DNA of 41,787 nucleotides, from NCBI GenBank assembly GCA_029261295.1, contig JAJDBP010000013.1:1-41787 (forward strand), given 5' to 3'. The position numbers were made by a program, and so were the translations under genes. The notes under the pieces were generated by a model, which worked only from the letters and a program-made list of their open reading frames with translations, was not told where the DNA came from and made no database searches. This document shows, piece after piece, positions 25,413 through 34,652 of the stretch; the first letter of the stretch is position 1; each line of letters begins with the position of its first letter. The stretch comes from Nitrospirales bacterium. Its GTDB lineage: Bacteria; Nitrospirota; Nitrospiria; Nitrospirales; UBA8639.

Positions 25413-27023
25413 ATGCAGCTTCGTCGGCATCAACGGGAATTAGAAAAAATTTGCCAAGAAGTACTGAATGGGCGAGGTCTGAAAGACATCGTCTGTGCGG
25501 TCACACCCGGTGGAGGAAAGAGCCTGCTGCCACAGATTCTTGCGGCACGGTTGATTCCCACGGTCGCGGACGGCCTGTGTTGGATTGTCCCACGCAGCGT
25601 CTTGCAAGATCAGGGTGCTCGCGGTTTCCAGAATCCTAGCCATCGAGCCCTTGTCGACCATAGGTTGGAGGCCATGATGGCCACTAATCAAGCCAATCCA
25701 ACCAGGGGTTGTGCTGCCTATGTCACCACCTATCAAGCCTTAGCCGCGGATACTCGCAAAGCCAACGTCAAAGAATTTCGAAGAAAGCGGTATATACTCG
25801 TCCTGGATGAACCGCATCATCTTGAGGAAGCTGGTATGTGGCATGAGGCTATTCAGCCCCTCTATGATCAGGCTGTTCTGAGGGTATTGATGAGTGGAAC
25901 ATTCGAGCGTGGGGACCGAACGCCGATCGCCTTTCTGCCATATATAGACTCTGATCGTGGAGACCGAATTGATTGGGATTGCACGGATTCCCGTGCGGTG
26001 ATTCGCTATACCTTAGCGGATGCTCTGAGTGAGCATGCCTGCATTGATCTTACCGTTCATTACGCAAACTGCCAGGCCACATGGTTGGATGCTGAGGGAG
26101 TTGAGCATCATGTTGAAAGCTTAGCGCAGGCCGGGAAGCAATCGGCTGCGGCACTTCTCACTGCGCTAAAAACTGAAGCAGCGCTTGAGCTTTTGGGTAC
26201 TGGGGTGAAGGATTGGAAAGTTCACCGTGTGACCCACCCACGATCGAAGCTCTTGGTGGTAGCCGCTAATATAGAACAAGCGCAAAAGTATACGGCCTGG
26301 CTTCAGTCACGCGGTGTGCCTGGCCAAATTGCCACGAGTGAAGATTCCACAGCAGCTTATCAGGCAATCAAGGCTTTTAAACGGCAGGGTCCTGGTGCCG
26401 TAGATTGCCTGATTACTGTCGCGATGGCGTATGAAGGCCTAGATGTGCCGGCGATCACCCATCTCATTTGTTTAACCCATATACGAACGAAACCCTGGAT
26501 TGAGCAGGTTGTCCATCGGGCGACACGCATGGATCCATTAGCTGGACCCTACGATGATCAACGTGCGTATATTTATGCTCCAGATGATCGGCCTTTCAGG
26601 GAATGTTTGGACTTCATCTTGGCGCAACGCCATACAGCGCTTGTGGGTGCTTCGCCATCAACATCGGTACTTGGTGAAGAGGTGTTCCCGAACCCCCAGG
26701 GGTTGTTTCACATGACTGATCGGGCGGAATCAAGTATTCAGCCGCTGCGATCAGGTGTTCTTGGCATGAGTAATCAAGCCTTGTGGGCCAATCTCGAGGT
26801 GCCCTCACAATCAGAAATCCATCAGGAGACACCAAAAGAACGACTTGATCGTTTACGGAAACAAATCGAAAAACATGTTCGCACGCATGAACAATCTCGA
26901 AGGCTTGCTCATGGGACAGTGAACCGCGCAGTCTATTCCCAATTTCGAAAATCTCGCACCGCCATGACGGAACCCGAACTTCATCGAGTCATCAAGTGGG
27001 TGAATAAGGCGTATCCTCTCTAG
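25413..27023 (+). CDS. SF2 DEAD/DEAH-type helicase (type III R / phage helicase-like)
   Basis: 536 residues. Helicase motifs in order: a Gln-containing N-terminus LRRHQREL, Walker A TPGGGKS (31-37), TTYQAL (motif Ib area), motif II LDEPHH (DEPH instead of DEAH, 132-135), SGTFER (161-166), motif V AYEGLDVP (339-346) and motif VI QVVHRATR (365-372). The layout resembles helicases of restriction systems and phages. After about 430 the C-terminal part has a charged helix and ends with a small domain (FRKSRTAMTEPELHRVIKWV) of the type seen in phage-related proteins. ATG 25413 directly follows the zinc-ribbon stop. No nuclease or methylase gene is adjacent. Role unknown. Confidence 0.85.
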   Translation: MQLRRHQRELEKICQEVLNGRGLKDIVCAVTPGGGKSLLPQILAARLIPTVADGLCWIVPRSVLQDQGARGFQNPSHRALVDHRLEAMMATNQANPTRGCAAYVTTYQALAADTRKANVKEFRRKRYILVLDEPHHLEEAGMWHEAIQPLYDQAVLRVLMSGTFERGDRTPIAFLPYIDSDRGDRIDWDCTDSRAVIRYTLADALSEHACIDLTVHYANCQATWLDAEGVEHHVESLAQAGKQSAAALLTALKTEAALELLGTGVKDWKVHRVTHPRSKLLVVAANIEQAQKYTAWLQSRGVPGQIATSEDSTAAYQAIKAFKRQGPGAVDCLITVAMAYEGLDVPAITHLICLTHIRTKPWIEQVVHRATRMDPLAGPYDDQRAYIYAPDDRPFRECLDFILAQRHTALVGASPSTSVLGEEVFPNPQGLFHMTDRAESSIQPLRSGVLGMSNQALWANLEVPSQSEIHQETPKERLDRLRKQIEKHVRTHEQSRRLAHGTVNRAVYSQFRKSRTAMTEPELHRVIKWVNKAYPL

Positions 27024-27095
27024 TCTTGAAGATCTTTTCATTGTATTGACGTCTCGTCAGATCGTCGGAATCTCTCACAAGAAATAGCGCAACCC

Positions 27096-28271
27096 ATGAG
27101 TCATGAAGTTTACTATGAAGGTTCGCCATTTTTTTCCTATGGATTTCGTCCGTTCTTTCTCAGTGCGGCACTTTTTGCTGGCATTGCTGTGCCTCTTTGG
27201 GTGTTCATCCTGACTGGGATAGACGAAGTGACCTTCCATTATCCTCCTCGTGAATGGCATGTGCATGAAATGGTGTTTGGCTTTCTGCCTTGTGTCATCA
27301 CTGGGTTCATACTGACAGCCCTTCCTAATTGGACCGATCGTTCTCCTCTTAGAGGACTTCCTCTCGTCCTTCTTGTGCTGTTGTGGGGAACAGGACGTCT
27401 TGTTATCGCCATCCCGTGGTTTCCGCCTCTTTCCGTGGCCATTATTGACGGCGCGTTTCTGGTCGTGGTGGCGAGTGTGGTATTTCGAGAAATTGCCATC
27501 GGACGAGTTTGGAATCGACTACCAATAGGAATTCTTCTTAGTGTCTACGCCAGTGCGAATATCCTTTTTCACGTGTTGTTGCTCAATGATAAACCCACGG
27601 ATCTTGCTGAACGAATGGCCCTGTCTCTTGTCATGATCTTGCTTGCCCTGATCGGTGGACGCATTACTCCGAGTTTTACCGAAGATTATTTTCTTGAAAG
27701 GTCTATCCTCAAACCGTCAGTACCGTTTTCTCTTTTCGATGGGCTTTCGATTATGATCATCGTCGTCGCGGCTATCAGCTGGATACTCAATCCTCAAGGC
27801 CAGGTGACCGGGTGGCTATTTTTGGCAGGTGGTGCCATCAATCTGATCCGTCTCACTCGTTGGCAGGGATGGGTCACCTGGCGTGAGCCATTGGTGCTCA
27901 TCCTGCATGTGGGGTATGGCTGGTTGGGGGTGTCACTGTTGCTTCTGGGAGGAGCCATTCTTGCCATAGGCTTACCGGTAGAGGATGCTATACATGCACT
28001 GACCACTGGAGCGGTTGGTGTGATGACGTTGGCGGTCATGACCCGAGCAAGCTTGGGCCATACCGGACGGGCCAAGCTTGCTGGTTCTTTAACCATTATC
28101 ATTTTTCTGTTAGTAAATTTGGGTGCAGTACTACGAGTCTTCGGACCGAGCCTAGCCTTGTCGGGCGATAGCATTCTTGCGTTGGCTGGAGGTAGTTGGA
28201 GTGGGGCCTATCTGTTGTTCGCCATCGGCTATGGGCACATTCTCTTTGGAGGAAATCTAGCGGACGAGTGA
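27096..28271 (+). CDS. NnrS family membrane protein
   Basis: 391-residue polytopic inner-membrane protein with about twelve hydrophobic segments. The start PFFSYGFRPFFLSAALFAG and the motif EWHVHEMVFGF near 52-62 are hallmarks of NnrS, a heme- and copper-linked protein that relieves nitric-oxide stress in denitrifiers and other bacteria. His residues in the N-terminal helices are candidate metal ligands. ATG 27096 fits the family. It lies 72 bases after the helicase and 65 bases before the RbgA gene, all on the same strand. Its presence suggests exposure to NO or nitrite metabolism; no NO reductase is in the window. Confidence 0.92.
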   Translation: MSHEVYYEGSPFFSYGFRPFFLSAALFAGIAVPLWVFILTGIDEVTFHYPPREWHVHEMVFGFLPCVITGFILTALPNWTDRSPLRGLPLVLLVLLWGTGRLVIAIPWFPPLSVAIIDGAFLVVVASVVFREIAIGRVWNRLPIGILLSVYASANILFHVLLLNDKPTDLAERMALSLVMILLALIGGRITPSFTEDYFLERSILKPSVPFSLFDGLSIMIIVVAAISWILNPQGQVTGWLFLAGGAINLIRLTRWQGWVTWREPLVLILHVGYGWLGVSLLLLGGAILAIGLPVEDAIHALTTGAVGVMTLAVMTRASLGHTGRAKLAGSLTIIIFLLVNLGAVLRVFGPSLALSGDSILALAGGSWSGAYLLFAIGYGHILFGGNLADE

Positions 28272-28336
28272 TTGAACCGATACTTGATCAGGTCACGAAT
28301 GGAAACGATTATTTTCAGATAAAGGATACAAGCACG

Positions 28337-29194
28337 ATGGCTATACAATGGTTCCCAGGTCATATGAATACCGCTCGGAGAGAAGCCGAGAAAAAGATGG
28401 AAACGATTGATGTCGTCATCGAGCTGCTTGATGCACGGATGCCGGAAGCTAGCAGTAATCCCATGATTACTGAACTGCGTCTGCATCGTCAGCGACCGTG
28501 TTTGAAGGTGCTCAATAAGGCGGATCTGGCGGACCCTGCGGTGACGAAAGCTTGGCTTACTATGTATAACCAGCAGGAAGGGGTTAATGCCGTGGCTCTT
28601 TCCTGTAACAAGCCCGGGCAGGCTGCAAAGGTGCCCAATCTTTGTCAGCCCTTGGCTCCCCATCGAAATAGCTCAACTAAGCCACTTCGCATGCTCATCA
28701 TGGGCATTCCCAACGTTGGCAAATCTACGTTCATGAATATGCTGATCAACCGTCGTCTCGCCAAAGTAGGGAACGAACCTGCTGTCACGAGAATGCAGCA
28801 ACGTCATACCTTGAATGATCGAATGACGCTCATTGACTCACCTGGCCTCTTGTGGCCAAAAATTGAAGATCCGATCGTGGGTTTTAAGCTGGCCACCATC
28901 TATGCGGTGACGGCCAAGATTATAGTCGACGAAGAAGTCGCAGAGTTTCTTGCGAATATTCTTCTCGCGCGTTACCCGGAGTTGCTTGCAAAACGATATG
29001 GGTACAAGGGAGACGACCCGAATTGTGACGATCTTCTCGCGGTTATTGCTACCAAACGGGGTTGTCTTTCAAAGGGAAGGGGTGGGGGGCCGGATAGAGA
29101 AAAAGCCGCTAAGATTCTGCTCCACGAATATCGTAATGGCATCTTGGGTCGCACTAGTCTGGAAGAGCCGGAATGTGGTGAGCCTCTGGCCTAA
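28337..29194 (+). CDS. rbgA: ribosome biogenesis GTPase RbgA (YlqF)
   Basis: 285-residue circularly permuted GTPase needed for late assembly of the 50S ribosomal subunit. The permuted order is visible: G4 NKAD (60-63) and G5-like SCN come before G1 GIPNVGKST (123-131), then G3 DSPG (167-170). It opens with MAIQWFPGHMNTA, the standard family N-terminus, and has the C-terminal ANTAR-like helical part. ATG 28337 is preceded by AAAGGA at long spacing; the frame is open upstream into the NnrS gene, but those residues do not belong. It may be read through from the NnrS gene. Confidence 0.94.
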   Translation: MAIQWFPGHMNTARREAEKKMETIDVVIELLDARMPEASSNPMITELRLHRQRPCLKVLNKADLADPAVTKAWLTMYNQQEGVNAVALSCNKPGQAAKVPNLCQPLAPHRNSSTKPLRMLIMGIPNVGKSTFMNMLINRRLAKVGNEPAVTRMQQRHTLNDRMTLIDSPGLLWPKIEDPIVGFKLATIYAVTAKIIVDEEVAEFLANILLARYPELLAKRYGYKGDDPNCDDLLAVIATKRGCLSKGRGGGPDREKAAKILLHEYRNGILGRTSLEEPECGEPLA

Positions 29195-29269
29195 TTTCTT
29201 CTTCTATCTAACGGTTTCTAGCAAAAAGACAGGAGAAGACATTTTAGGGTTTAAAGCTGATCCGCAAAC

Positions 29270-29629
29270 TTAACTTTCCATCATCTCCAACCGCGTATCA
29301 AACTCATGGCCGCAAGACACGCATCGGATACAGTCAGATTCGACAATTGGTTCGTCATCTCTGATGCCCATGCCGCCACAATCTGGACAGCGGGCTAAGT
29401 GCAGCACTTCGTCTTGGAGGTTTTCGTACCGGGTGCCTCTTAAACAGAAGATCGGTTGGTCATCGAGCAACCACGGTTGGCAGGCTTTATTCACAACAGG
29501 TAAGACAAGATAATGATGGGCGACATAATCCTGAATCGCCTCATGGGTCGTGAGCCCATCTTTGATCAGCTTCCCAGTTTTGGCGTCATAGATGCCGTCA
29601 TCTTTTAGGACAGCTTTCGTTGGCCCCAT
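29270..29629 (-). CDS. zinc-ribbon protein, 119 residues
   Basis: Hypothetical soluble protein with Cys pairs C81/C84 (CPDCGG) and C103/C106 (CVSCGHEF), plus C100, which together suit a zinc ribbon near the C-terminus. The N-terminal part reads like a small alpha/beta domain (DDGIYDAKTGKLIKDG). ATG 29629 is preceded by AAGGAGGT, an ideal ribosome site, so I prefer it over a start 13 codons upstream. It is convergent with rbgA. I do not recognise a named family. Confidence 0.8.
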   Translation of the reverse strand: MGPTKAVLKDDGIYDAKTGKLIKDGLTTHEAIQDYVAHHYLVLPVVNKACQPWLLDDQPIFCLRGTRYENLQDEVLHLARCPDCGGMGIRDDEPIVESDCIRCVSCGHEFDTRLEMMES

Positions 29630-29816
29630 GAGATACCTCCTTGTGACAGGATGAATCTGTTTGTCCACGGATGTGCTTCGACAAGTATGCCATAATGACT
29701 TATCAAAAGAACAAAATGTGGATTAAGCTGATCTTCGCAACCATTAAAGGAAGAGGGATCTGATCTTTTGCTTCATTGATGGGAAATATCTACGACCATT
29801 TTCCTAATTAATTGAA

Positions 29817-30662
29817 TTATTCCTGTCGGAGGAATCTTGGGCGGTCGCGTAGGGCGATCATGCGAATCAAGTCGCGCACCGAAAGAATGCCGACAATTTT
29901 TCGGTTTTCGGTGACAGGGAGGTGACGAATCCATTTCTCTGCCATGAGGTCGCTGGCATCATGGATGGTCCGATTAATATCGATATCAATGAGAGGATGG
30001 TTCATGATCCGTTTGACGGTGAGTGTATTCACATCCTCCTCTTCACTCAAGACTTTCTGAACCAAATCTCGTTCGGTCACAATTCCTTTCATTTCCCCAT
30101 GCTGTTCCACTAACAAGGCGCCCACTTTTTTGGTGGCCATGTGTTGTGCCGCTTGGTGAACGGAGGCCTGGTTGTCAATGATTTCGATTGAGGTTTGCAT
30201 TAACACGCTGAGTGGGCGATACACATTATCTAATTCTCGGATCGGGCCGGACTCGGCATACACGAAATAGCGAACCAAGTCACGAATGGAGATCAGCCCG
30301 ACTATTTCTTCGCCTTCCACAACGCAGAGGTGGCGAACGCCATGTTTTTCCATAGCATGACTGGCATCCAACATAGGACGATGACTGGCAATCGTTTGCA
30401 AGGGACTCGACATGAATTGAGCAACAGGAGTGGTCGCATCGACTTGATCGGCGGCCATGACTTTGCGAACTAAGTCAGTTTCGGAAACAAGCCCAACAAT
30501 GGGTAGTTGATCTGCATCGGGTCCTTCTTCCTGAACAACCAAACATCCAATACGTTTCTCTGCCATGCAACCTGCAGCTTCCAGCGCGCTGGTTGTTCCC
30601 GTGATCACCTCAAGGTCTTGTTGCATAAACTCTTGAATGGCTACGGAAGAAAAATCACTCAT
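29817..30662 (-). CDS. protein with four CBS domains
   Basis: 281 residues made almost wholly of four CBS motifs in tandem (about 13-68, 83-133, 153-206 and 216-270), each with the G-x-hydrophobic-T/S-x-x-D-L pattern such as GLVSETDLVRK and GIVTERDLVQK. CBS pairs bind adenosine nucleotides and act as energy sensors, here probably forming two Bateman modules. No attached catalytic domain is seen, so it likely regulates another protein. ATG 30662 fits. It is monocistronic, followed to the left by the zinc-ribbon gene on the same strand after 187 bases. Confidence 0.93.
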   Translation of the reverse strand: MSDFSSVAIQEFMQQDLEVITGTTSALEAAGCMAEKRIGCLVVQEEGPDADQLPIVGLVSETDLVRKVMAADQVDATTPVAQFMSSPLQTIASHRPMLDASHAMEKHGVRHLCVVEGEEIVGLISIRDLVRYFVYAESGPIRELDNVYRPLSVLMQTSIEIIDNQASVHQAAQHMATKKVGALLVEQHGEMKGIVTERDLVQKVLSEEEDVNTLTVKRIMNHPLIDIDINRTIHDASDLMAEKWIRHLPVTENRKIVGILSVRDLIRMIALRDRPRFLRQE

Positions 30663-30808
30663 GGAGAGACCTCATTAGATGAGAGATATGCCTTGGAGAG
30701 GGCAAACGGCTAGAGTCAAAAAGGAAGAAACAGATGAACACCTTAGCCTTGTGTTTTAGGGACGACATAGGATCTATGGGGCCACTTCATGAAAATTCAT
30801 CGTGAATG

Positions 30809-31489
30809 CTATTTGACCCCGGTGCAGTATTTCATGAAGCTTTGGGAATCGTTCATGCTCCATTGTCCTCGTGGTTTCTGCTTAAGGGCCTGACACCAGC
30901 CCGTGGGGCCATATCCTGAAAAAATAGTTTTCATGGCTTGTTGCATGGCTTTTTCATCCTGATTAAGGTCGGTGCAGTTGGCTTGTAAAATCTTGCTTGA
31001 AGTTTGCATTTGTTTGTGGCCTTTGGCTGAACGCTGTTGGAAGGCTTGGAATCGCTGCTGAATAAACTCATCCAATTTTTTGGCTTCTTCTAATGAAGTC
31101 GGAAGGGGCATAGACTTTCTGGTTTCAGCATCTGCCAACAGTTGGTCAATATTCTTAGTCATGCCTTTGCAAATGGTTTTCACTTCTTTTTTGGGTGTTT
31201 TAGGTGTGACTTTTAATGGAGCCAACATCAATGTATCGAAATTATCAAAGGCCTTCGTGAGAAAAGGAAGGTAAGCGATCTGAGGCGAATCCGTTGGTTC
31301 CCCAAATCTCGCCTTCAGTTGCTTTTCTAGAATAGAAGCTAAATCAAGGTCTTGTGCTCGGGCCTGTTTGAGTAGGTTCGCATTAATATCAATGGTGACA
31401 GACTCTTTGGTATTTGCAGCCTTGGCGAGAGTGGGAGTTGAGAGCCCCAAAAAAATGCCGATCATGATAAAGAGGGGAAAGTTTCGCAT
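30809..31489 (-). CDS. secreted hypothetical protein, 226 residues
   Basis: A clear signal peptide (MRNFPLFIMIGIFLGLSTPTLAKA, cleavage near residue 24-25) precedes a helical, Lys/Gln-rich mature part. Four Cys in the mature region (in TICKGM, QANCTD, GWCQAL and KYCTG) could form two disulfides, matching a periplasmic location. No family recognised. ATG 31489 is the natural start. It lies alone on the minus strand, 146 bases upstream of the CBS gene. Confidence 0.75.
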   Translation of the reverse strand: MRNFPLFIMIGIFLGLSTPTLAKAANTKESVTIDINANLLKQARAQDLDLASILEKQLKARFGEPTDSPQIAYLPFLTKAFDNFDTLMLAPLKVTPKTPKKEVKTICKGMTKNIDQLLADAETRKSMPLPTSLEEAKKLDEFIQQRFQAFQQRSAKGHKQMQTSSKILQANCTDLNQDEKAMQQAMKTIFSGYGPTGWCQALKQKPRGQWSMNDSQSFMKYCTGVK

Positions 31490-31635
31490 AGCCTAAGCCT
31501 CCTGGAGATCGCGAATGATATACACGACTAGAATGAATAGAGAATACCTAACACTCAACTAAAGCGGTGTCAACGGATCCCTGGTGCCTATAAGGAAATT
31601 TGTGAAGGTACACACAAAATAACGTCTTGAAATTG

Positions 31636-32610
31636 TCATTGAAGCGATGGGCAATGAAAAGGCGGTCTGTTCTTCGAGAGAGACGTCACATTCCAGCGCG
31701 GAACAAGGGGAGAAATGCCAATGGCCATTGCAGCTTGCATGGCCTGTTCAACATGATCGACGAGAACGAAATCTACTCCACGGTCAAATAGGTGTTCGAG
31801 CTTTTTTTTAAGTTCGTTCTCGTGTTCCTGCCTGAGCCATGAATAATTTACCCTTACTCCAGCATCATGTAATTGAGTCATGGTCGCTTCCGTAGGGATG
31901 CCGCGAATAAAAGGTATGTAGGGTACTTCCACCAATTGGATAAACTTGGCGTCGGATTGAATGGTGGCTTCCACATACTGGCTACGAAACAATGCTCGAT
32001 CCATATTGGCAATCCAACTTGTTCTTCCGACATTTTCAGCCACCTGGCGTATGGGACGGACCGCCTCCTCCCGTGCAGCGAAAATTACTTGATTAAATCG
32101 ATCGGTCTTCGCCACGATCTTCGCAACCAATTTTCCTACATGAGGATTATTATTCTTAATATCGACGTTAATCCAAATATTCCGAGGCATGATGGCGAGG
32201 GCTTGCTCCAGGGAGGAGATGCGTTGTGGTTCGGTTTCTTCTTGGCAGGGGGCAAGGACTAATTCTTGAAGTTGCTGAAAGGTTGATTCAGAGATATGGA
32301 ATGCCTTGTCTTGTCCGTTCGCTAGATCATCGTGGGAGACGACAATCACATCATCGACGGTAGCACGCACATCAAGTTCTATTTGGTGAACACCTAGACA
32401 GATTGAGCGTTGAAAGGCCCCAATTGTGTTGATTGGACATCCTAATCGGCCTCCGCGGTGAGCGGAGATTCCTCGTTTTGGGAGATCAGCATTCAGGAAG
32501 GGAGAGAGCGGCGAGGCCACAGGGTTTGAGGTACACCCGAGGGAAGGCATCATGCTGACTAGCAGTACTGTAAATAATCGTCGCCACGATGGTAGGTTTT
32601 GAAAACGCAT
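31636..32610 (-). CDS. glycerophosphodiester phosphodiesterase-like protein
   Basis: 324 residues with an N-terminal signal and a possible lipid-type Cys26 (SLGC, not a canonical lipobox). The GDPD fold is shown by HRGG (51-54), E78/D80 in ELDVRATVDDVIVVSHDD and His93, the catalytic acid/base and metal residues. The usual PENT after HRG is PINT (59-62), changing the conserved Glu to Ile. GDPDs hydrolyse glycerophosphodiesters to glycerol-3-phosphate and an alcohol in the periplasm. Residues around 150 (INVDIKNN) match the family's ...E.K segment with Asp in place of Glu. Activity is likely but uncertain. The start of the Yip1-family gene lies 574 bases to the right, on the same strand. Confidence 0.8.
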   Translation of the reverse strand: MRFQNLPSWRRLFTVLLVSMMPSLGCTSNPVASPLSPFLNADLPKRGISAHRGGRLGCPINTIGAFQRSICLGVHQIELDVRATVDDVIVVSHDDLANGQDKAFHISESTFQQLQELVLAPCQEETEPQRISSLEQALAIMPRNIWINVDIKNNNPHVGKLVAKIVAKTDRFNQVIFAAREEAVRPIRQVAENVGRTSWIANMDRALFRSQYVEATIQSDAKFIQLVEVPYIPFIRGIPTEATMTQLHDAGVRVNYSWLRQEHENELKKKLEHLFDRGVDFVLVDHVEQAMQAAMAIGISPLVPRWNVTSLSKNRPPFHCPSLQ

Positions 32611-32641
32611 CTTTTGACTGAAAAGAACGAACCTTCTTTTG

Positions 32642-33184
32642 TTAGTTCTCTAGCATGGTCTGGGGATCTCCTCCCAGCAAGGATATAACGACGGAAAAAA
32701 TAATTGCCTGAACCACCCAGCCAATCAGGCATACGCCAACGGCGCGGTAGGTACTGTGATAATCCAAGGCTTGGCGCACCGCAATGACCATGGCTACAAG
32801 CATCCACACGCTGGCAATAAAATTCACAATTGTCCCGAGTCCTGGAATGATTCCAAAAATTCGAAGCATGCCAGGTGCGCTGGAAAAGCCGATAGTTCTG
32901 AGTAATTCCCCATGATCAGCCTGGGTTTGAGATTCGGGTAACAGTTTGGTCCCAATGAGGTAGGTTAAGAGCGCCCACACATACCAACCGATCAAGGATC
33001 CAACCGTTCCAATCACTAAGCCCGTCAGGCCGGCTTGTTGCATAAACCCAATTCCACCAGCCAGGCTTGATAATGCCACCACACCGACCGCTTGAGTCAT
33101 CGCGGTCTTGTCGGCTTCCACTTCTTCGTACAAGTTCACATCGAGCATGGATGCTCGAATCATTCGACTAACAAATGGAGTCAT
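32642..33184 (-). CDS. Yip1-family membrane protein
   Basis: 180-residue inner-membrane protein with about five hydrophobic helices. The pattern of an N-terminal amphipathic RMIRASMLDVNLYEEVEAD segment, a Gly-rich helix and a later FSSAPGMLRIFGIIPGLG segment matches the bacterial Yip1 domain (PF04893). The function of bacterial members is unknown. ATG 33184 follows GAAAGGCCACC; the frame is open 60 codons upstream, but that sequence lacks domain features. It lies 31 bases upstream of the GDPD gene on the same strand, so the two probably form an operon. Confidence 0.85.
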   Translation of the reverse strand: MTPFVSRMIRASMLDVNLYEEVEADKTAMTQAVGVVALSSLAGGIGFMQQAGLTGLVIGTVGSLIGWYVWALLTYLIGTKLLPESQTQADHGELLRTIGFSSAPGMLRIFGIIPGLGTIVNFIASVWMLVAMVIAVRQALDYHSTYRAVGVCLIGWVVQAIIFSVVISLLGGDPQTMLEN

Positions 33185-33503
33185 AAGGGTGGCCTTTCGT
33201 TCACAGGGAGGACGGAAAGAAATGTGAAAAGGATTGTGCCCGAGTGGAAGGAGAGAATCAATTGTGAAGGACTGACTGAGGATGCAGACTGAGTAAGCAT
33301 GTTTGGAAGAGAGTGGAGTCGTGGAAAAAGTAGATGGAGGTAAGGTTCTATGGATGGCTCTCAAGGGAGGACTTGTGTGTAGCTATGATGATTGCACGGA
33401 ACTTGATATCCTATGTGGGGTGGTGCCACCATTTACGTGTTAGAATATAATGAATTTTTGCAGCCCATGGGTGTTGTTATTTTTCAAGTAAAGAGGATTC
33501 CAC
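33185..33503 (+). promoter_or_regulatory. divergent promoter region with candidate -10 before secB
   Basis: About 320 bases between the Yip1-family and secB genes. TATAAT occurs at 33446-33451, 53 bases before secB. The -35 region 17 bases upstream (GTGCCA) is a poor match. Only the -10 is suggestive. Confidence 0.3.
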
Positions 33504-33962
33504 ATGACCGAAGAGCAGAAGCCAGTATTTACCATTGAAAAAATCTATGTCAAAGATTTATCCGTAGAAGTCCCTCATGCGCCCGGTATTTTTCTCGAAC
33601 GGGACGCTCCTGAGGTTCAGTTAGAATTGAATGCTAAAAATCAACATGTTGATGATGGATTGTATGAAGTCATCTTGACGGCGACGCTCACAGCCAAGCT
33701 CAAAGAGCAGGTCATGTTTTTGGTGGAAGTAGAGCAAGCTGGGGTTTTTCGTATTCGCCATATATCAGAAGAGGAAATGGCTCCAGTGTTGGGTATTGGC
33801 TGTGCGAATATTATCTTTCCGTATTTACGGGAAACGGTATCTGATGCCGTGACACGAGCAGGGTTTTCGGCCGTCATCCTGAGTCCCGTCAATTTTGAGG
33901 CAATCTATCAACAACAGCAACAAAAGACGGAAAACAATTCTATTGCAGCCAATTCTGAGTAG
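33504..33962 (+). CDS. secB: protein-export chaperone SecB
   Basis: 152-residue cytoplasmic chaperone that keeps preproteins unfolded and hands them to SecA. The N-terminal FTIEKIYVKDLSVEVPHAPGIF, the middle GLYEVILTATLTAKL and the Cys/Ile-rich GIGCANIIFPYLRETVSDAVTRAGF are diagnostic. The C-terminus has a Gln-rich tail and no zinc-binding segment. ATG 33504 is preceded by AAAGAGGATTCC. The gene is single and precedes an orphan secreted protein by 18 bases. SecB supports a Gram-negative host. Confidence 0.95.
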   Translation: MTEEQKPVFTIEKIYVKDLSVEVPHAPGIFLERDAPEVQLELNAKNQHVDDGLYEVILTATLTAKLKEQVMFLVEVEQAGVFRIRHISEEEMAPVLGIGCANIIFPYLRETVSDAVTRAGFSAVILSPVNFEAIYQQQQQKTENNSIAANSE

Positions 33963-33980
33963 GCTATGTGAGTGTGATGT

Positions 33981-34652
33981 GTGAATGTAAGACCTCACCC
34001 CAAGAAGATTTTCCGTGTATGCCTTGCGACGTCATTGTTCGTGATGATGGCCAGCTTGGGTCCGTCGGTTCACGCCGCAGACGGAAGCCTGGTGAGGTTT
34101 CAGCGCATTTCGACGCAGTTCGTCGCAGCATTGGGTCCTCCAGGTGCCTCTTCTGGGAACGGCGCGCGGTCGTGGGGTCTCTGGCCTTTGGATCCGGGTC
34201 CACGGGGAGTGCGGTTGAGCAGCTTTGAGCAGTTTGAAAAGGCGGGTGGAGTCGCCCCAGCACGTTGGACATTCGACCACACAGACTGGTGGCTGGAGGA
34301 ACACGGCCTCATCATGGAACAGCCGAGATTTCCGATCCCTCCTGGCAAATATCTGGTCACGGGTGACCGCGAGGTCAAGACCGTGCTGACCATTCATTCG
34401 GCTGACAGGGATGGAAATAGGCGCTGGGAGCTTGATGACCACGCGACGCTCTATGACGTGACGCACTTGGCGTGCCGATCCGCGCGTTATACACCGACAA
34501 CCAGTGAGAGTTTGTGCTCTCCGGCAAACGTGCAGAAGACTGCCTTTCCGGTCACTCCAGGGGGAGCAATGCCTCCAGTCGAGGGATGCAAGAAGCAAGA
34601 CTATGCGGTGCTCTTCGTGATCGCTGTGGCCGTGGAAGACGAAGGCCGGTGA
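33981..34652 (+). CDS. orphan secreted protein, 223 residues
   Basis: I do not recognise a family. GTG 33981 begins a protein with a short basic N-terminus (KKIFR), a hydrophobic signal (about 11-28) and a likely cleavage site after VHA (about 32). The mature part is Gly/Pro-rich, with Trp and Cys residues and no repeats. Composition is distinctly GC-richer than secB upstream, and it is followed by a palindromic element (34697-34753), so it may be a transferred gene. A frame overlaps on the opposite strand over most of its length. I prefer this strand because of the signal peptide and because it lies on the secB strand. Confidence 0.6.
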   Translation: MNVRPHPKKIFRVCLATSLFVMMASLGPSVHAADGSLVRFQRISTQFVAALGPPGASSGNGARSWGLWPLDPGPRGVRLSSFEQFEKAGGVAPARWTFDHTDWWLEEHGLIMEQPRFPIPPGKYLVTGDREVKTVLTIHSADRDGNRRWELDDHATLYDVTHLACRSARYTPTTSESLCSPANVQKTAFPVTPGGAMPPVEGCKKQDYAVLFVIAVAVEDEGR

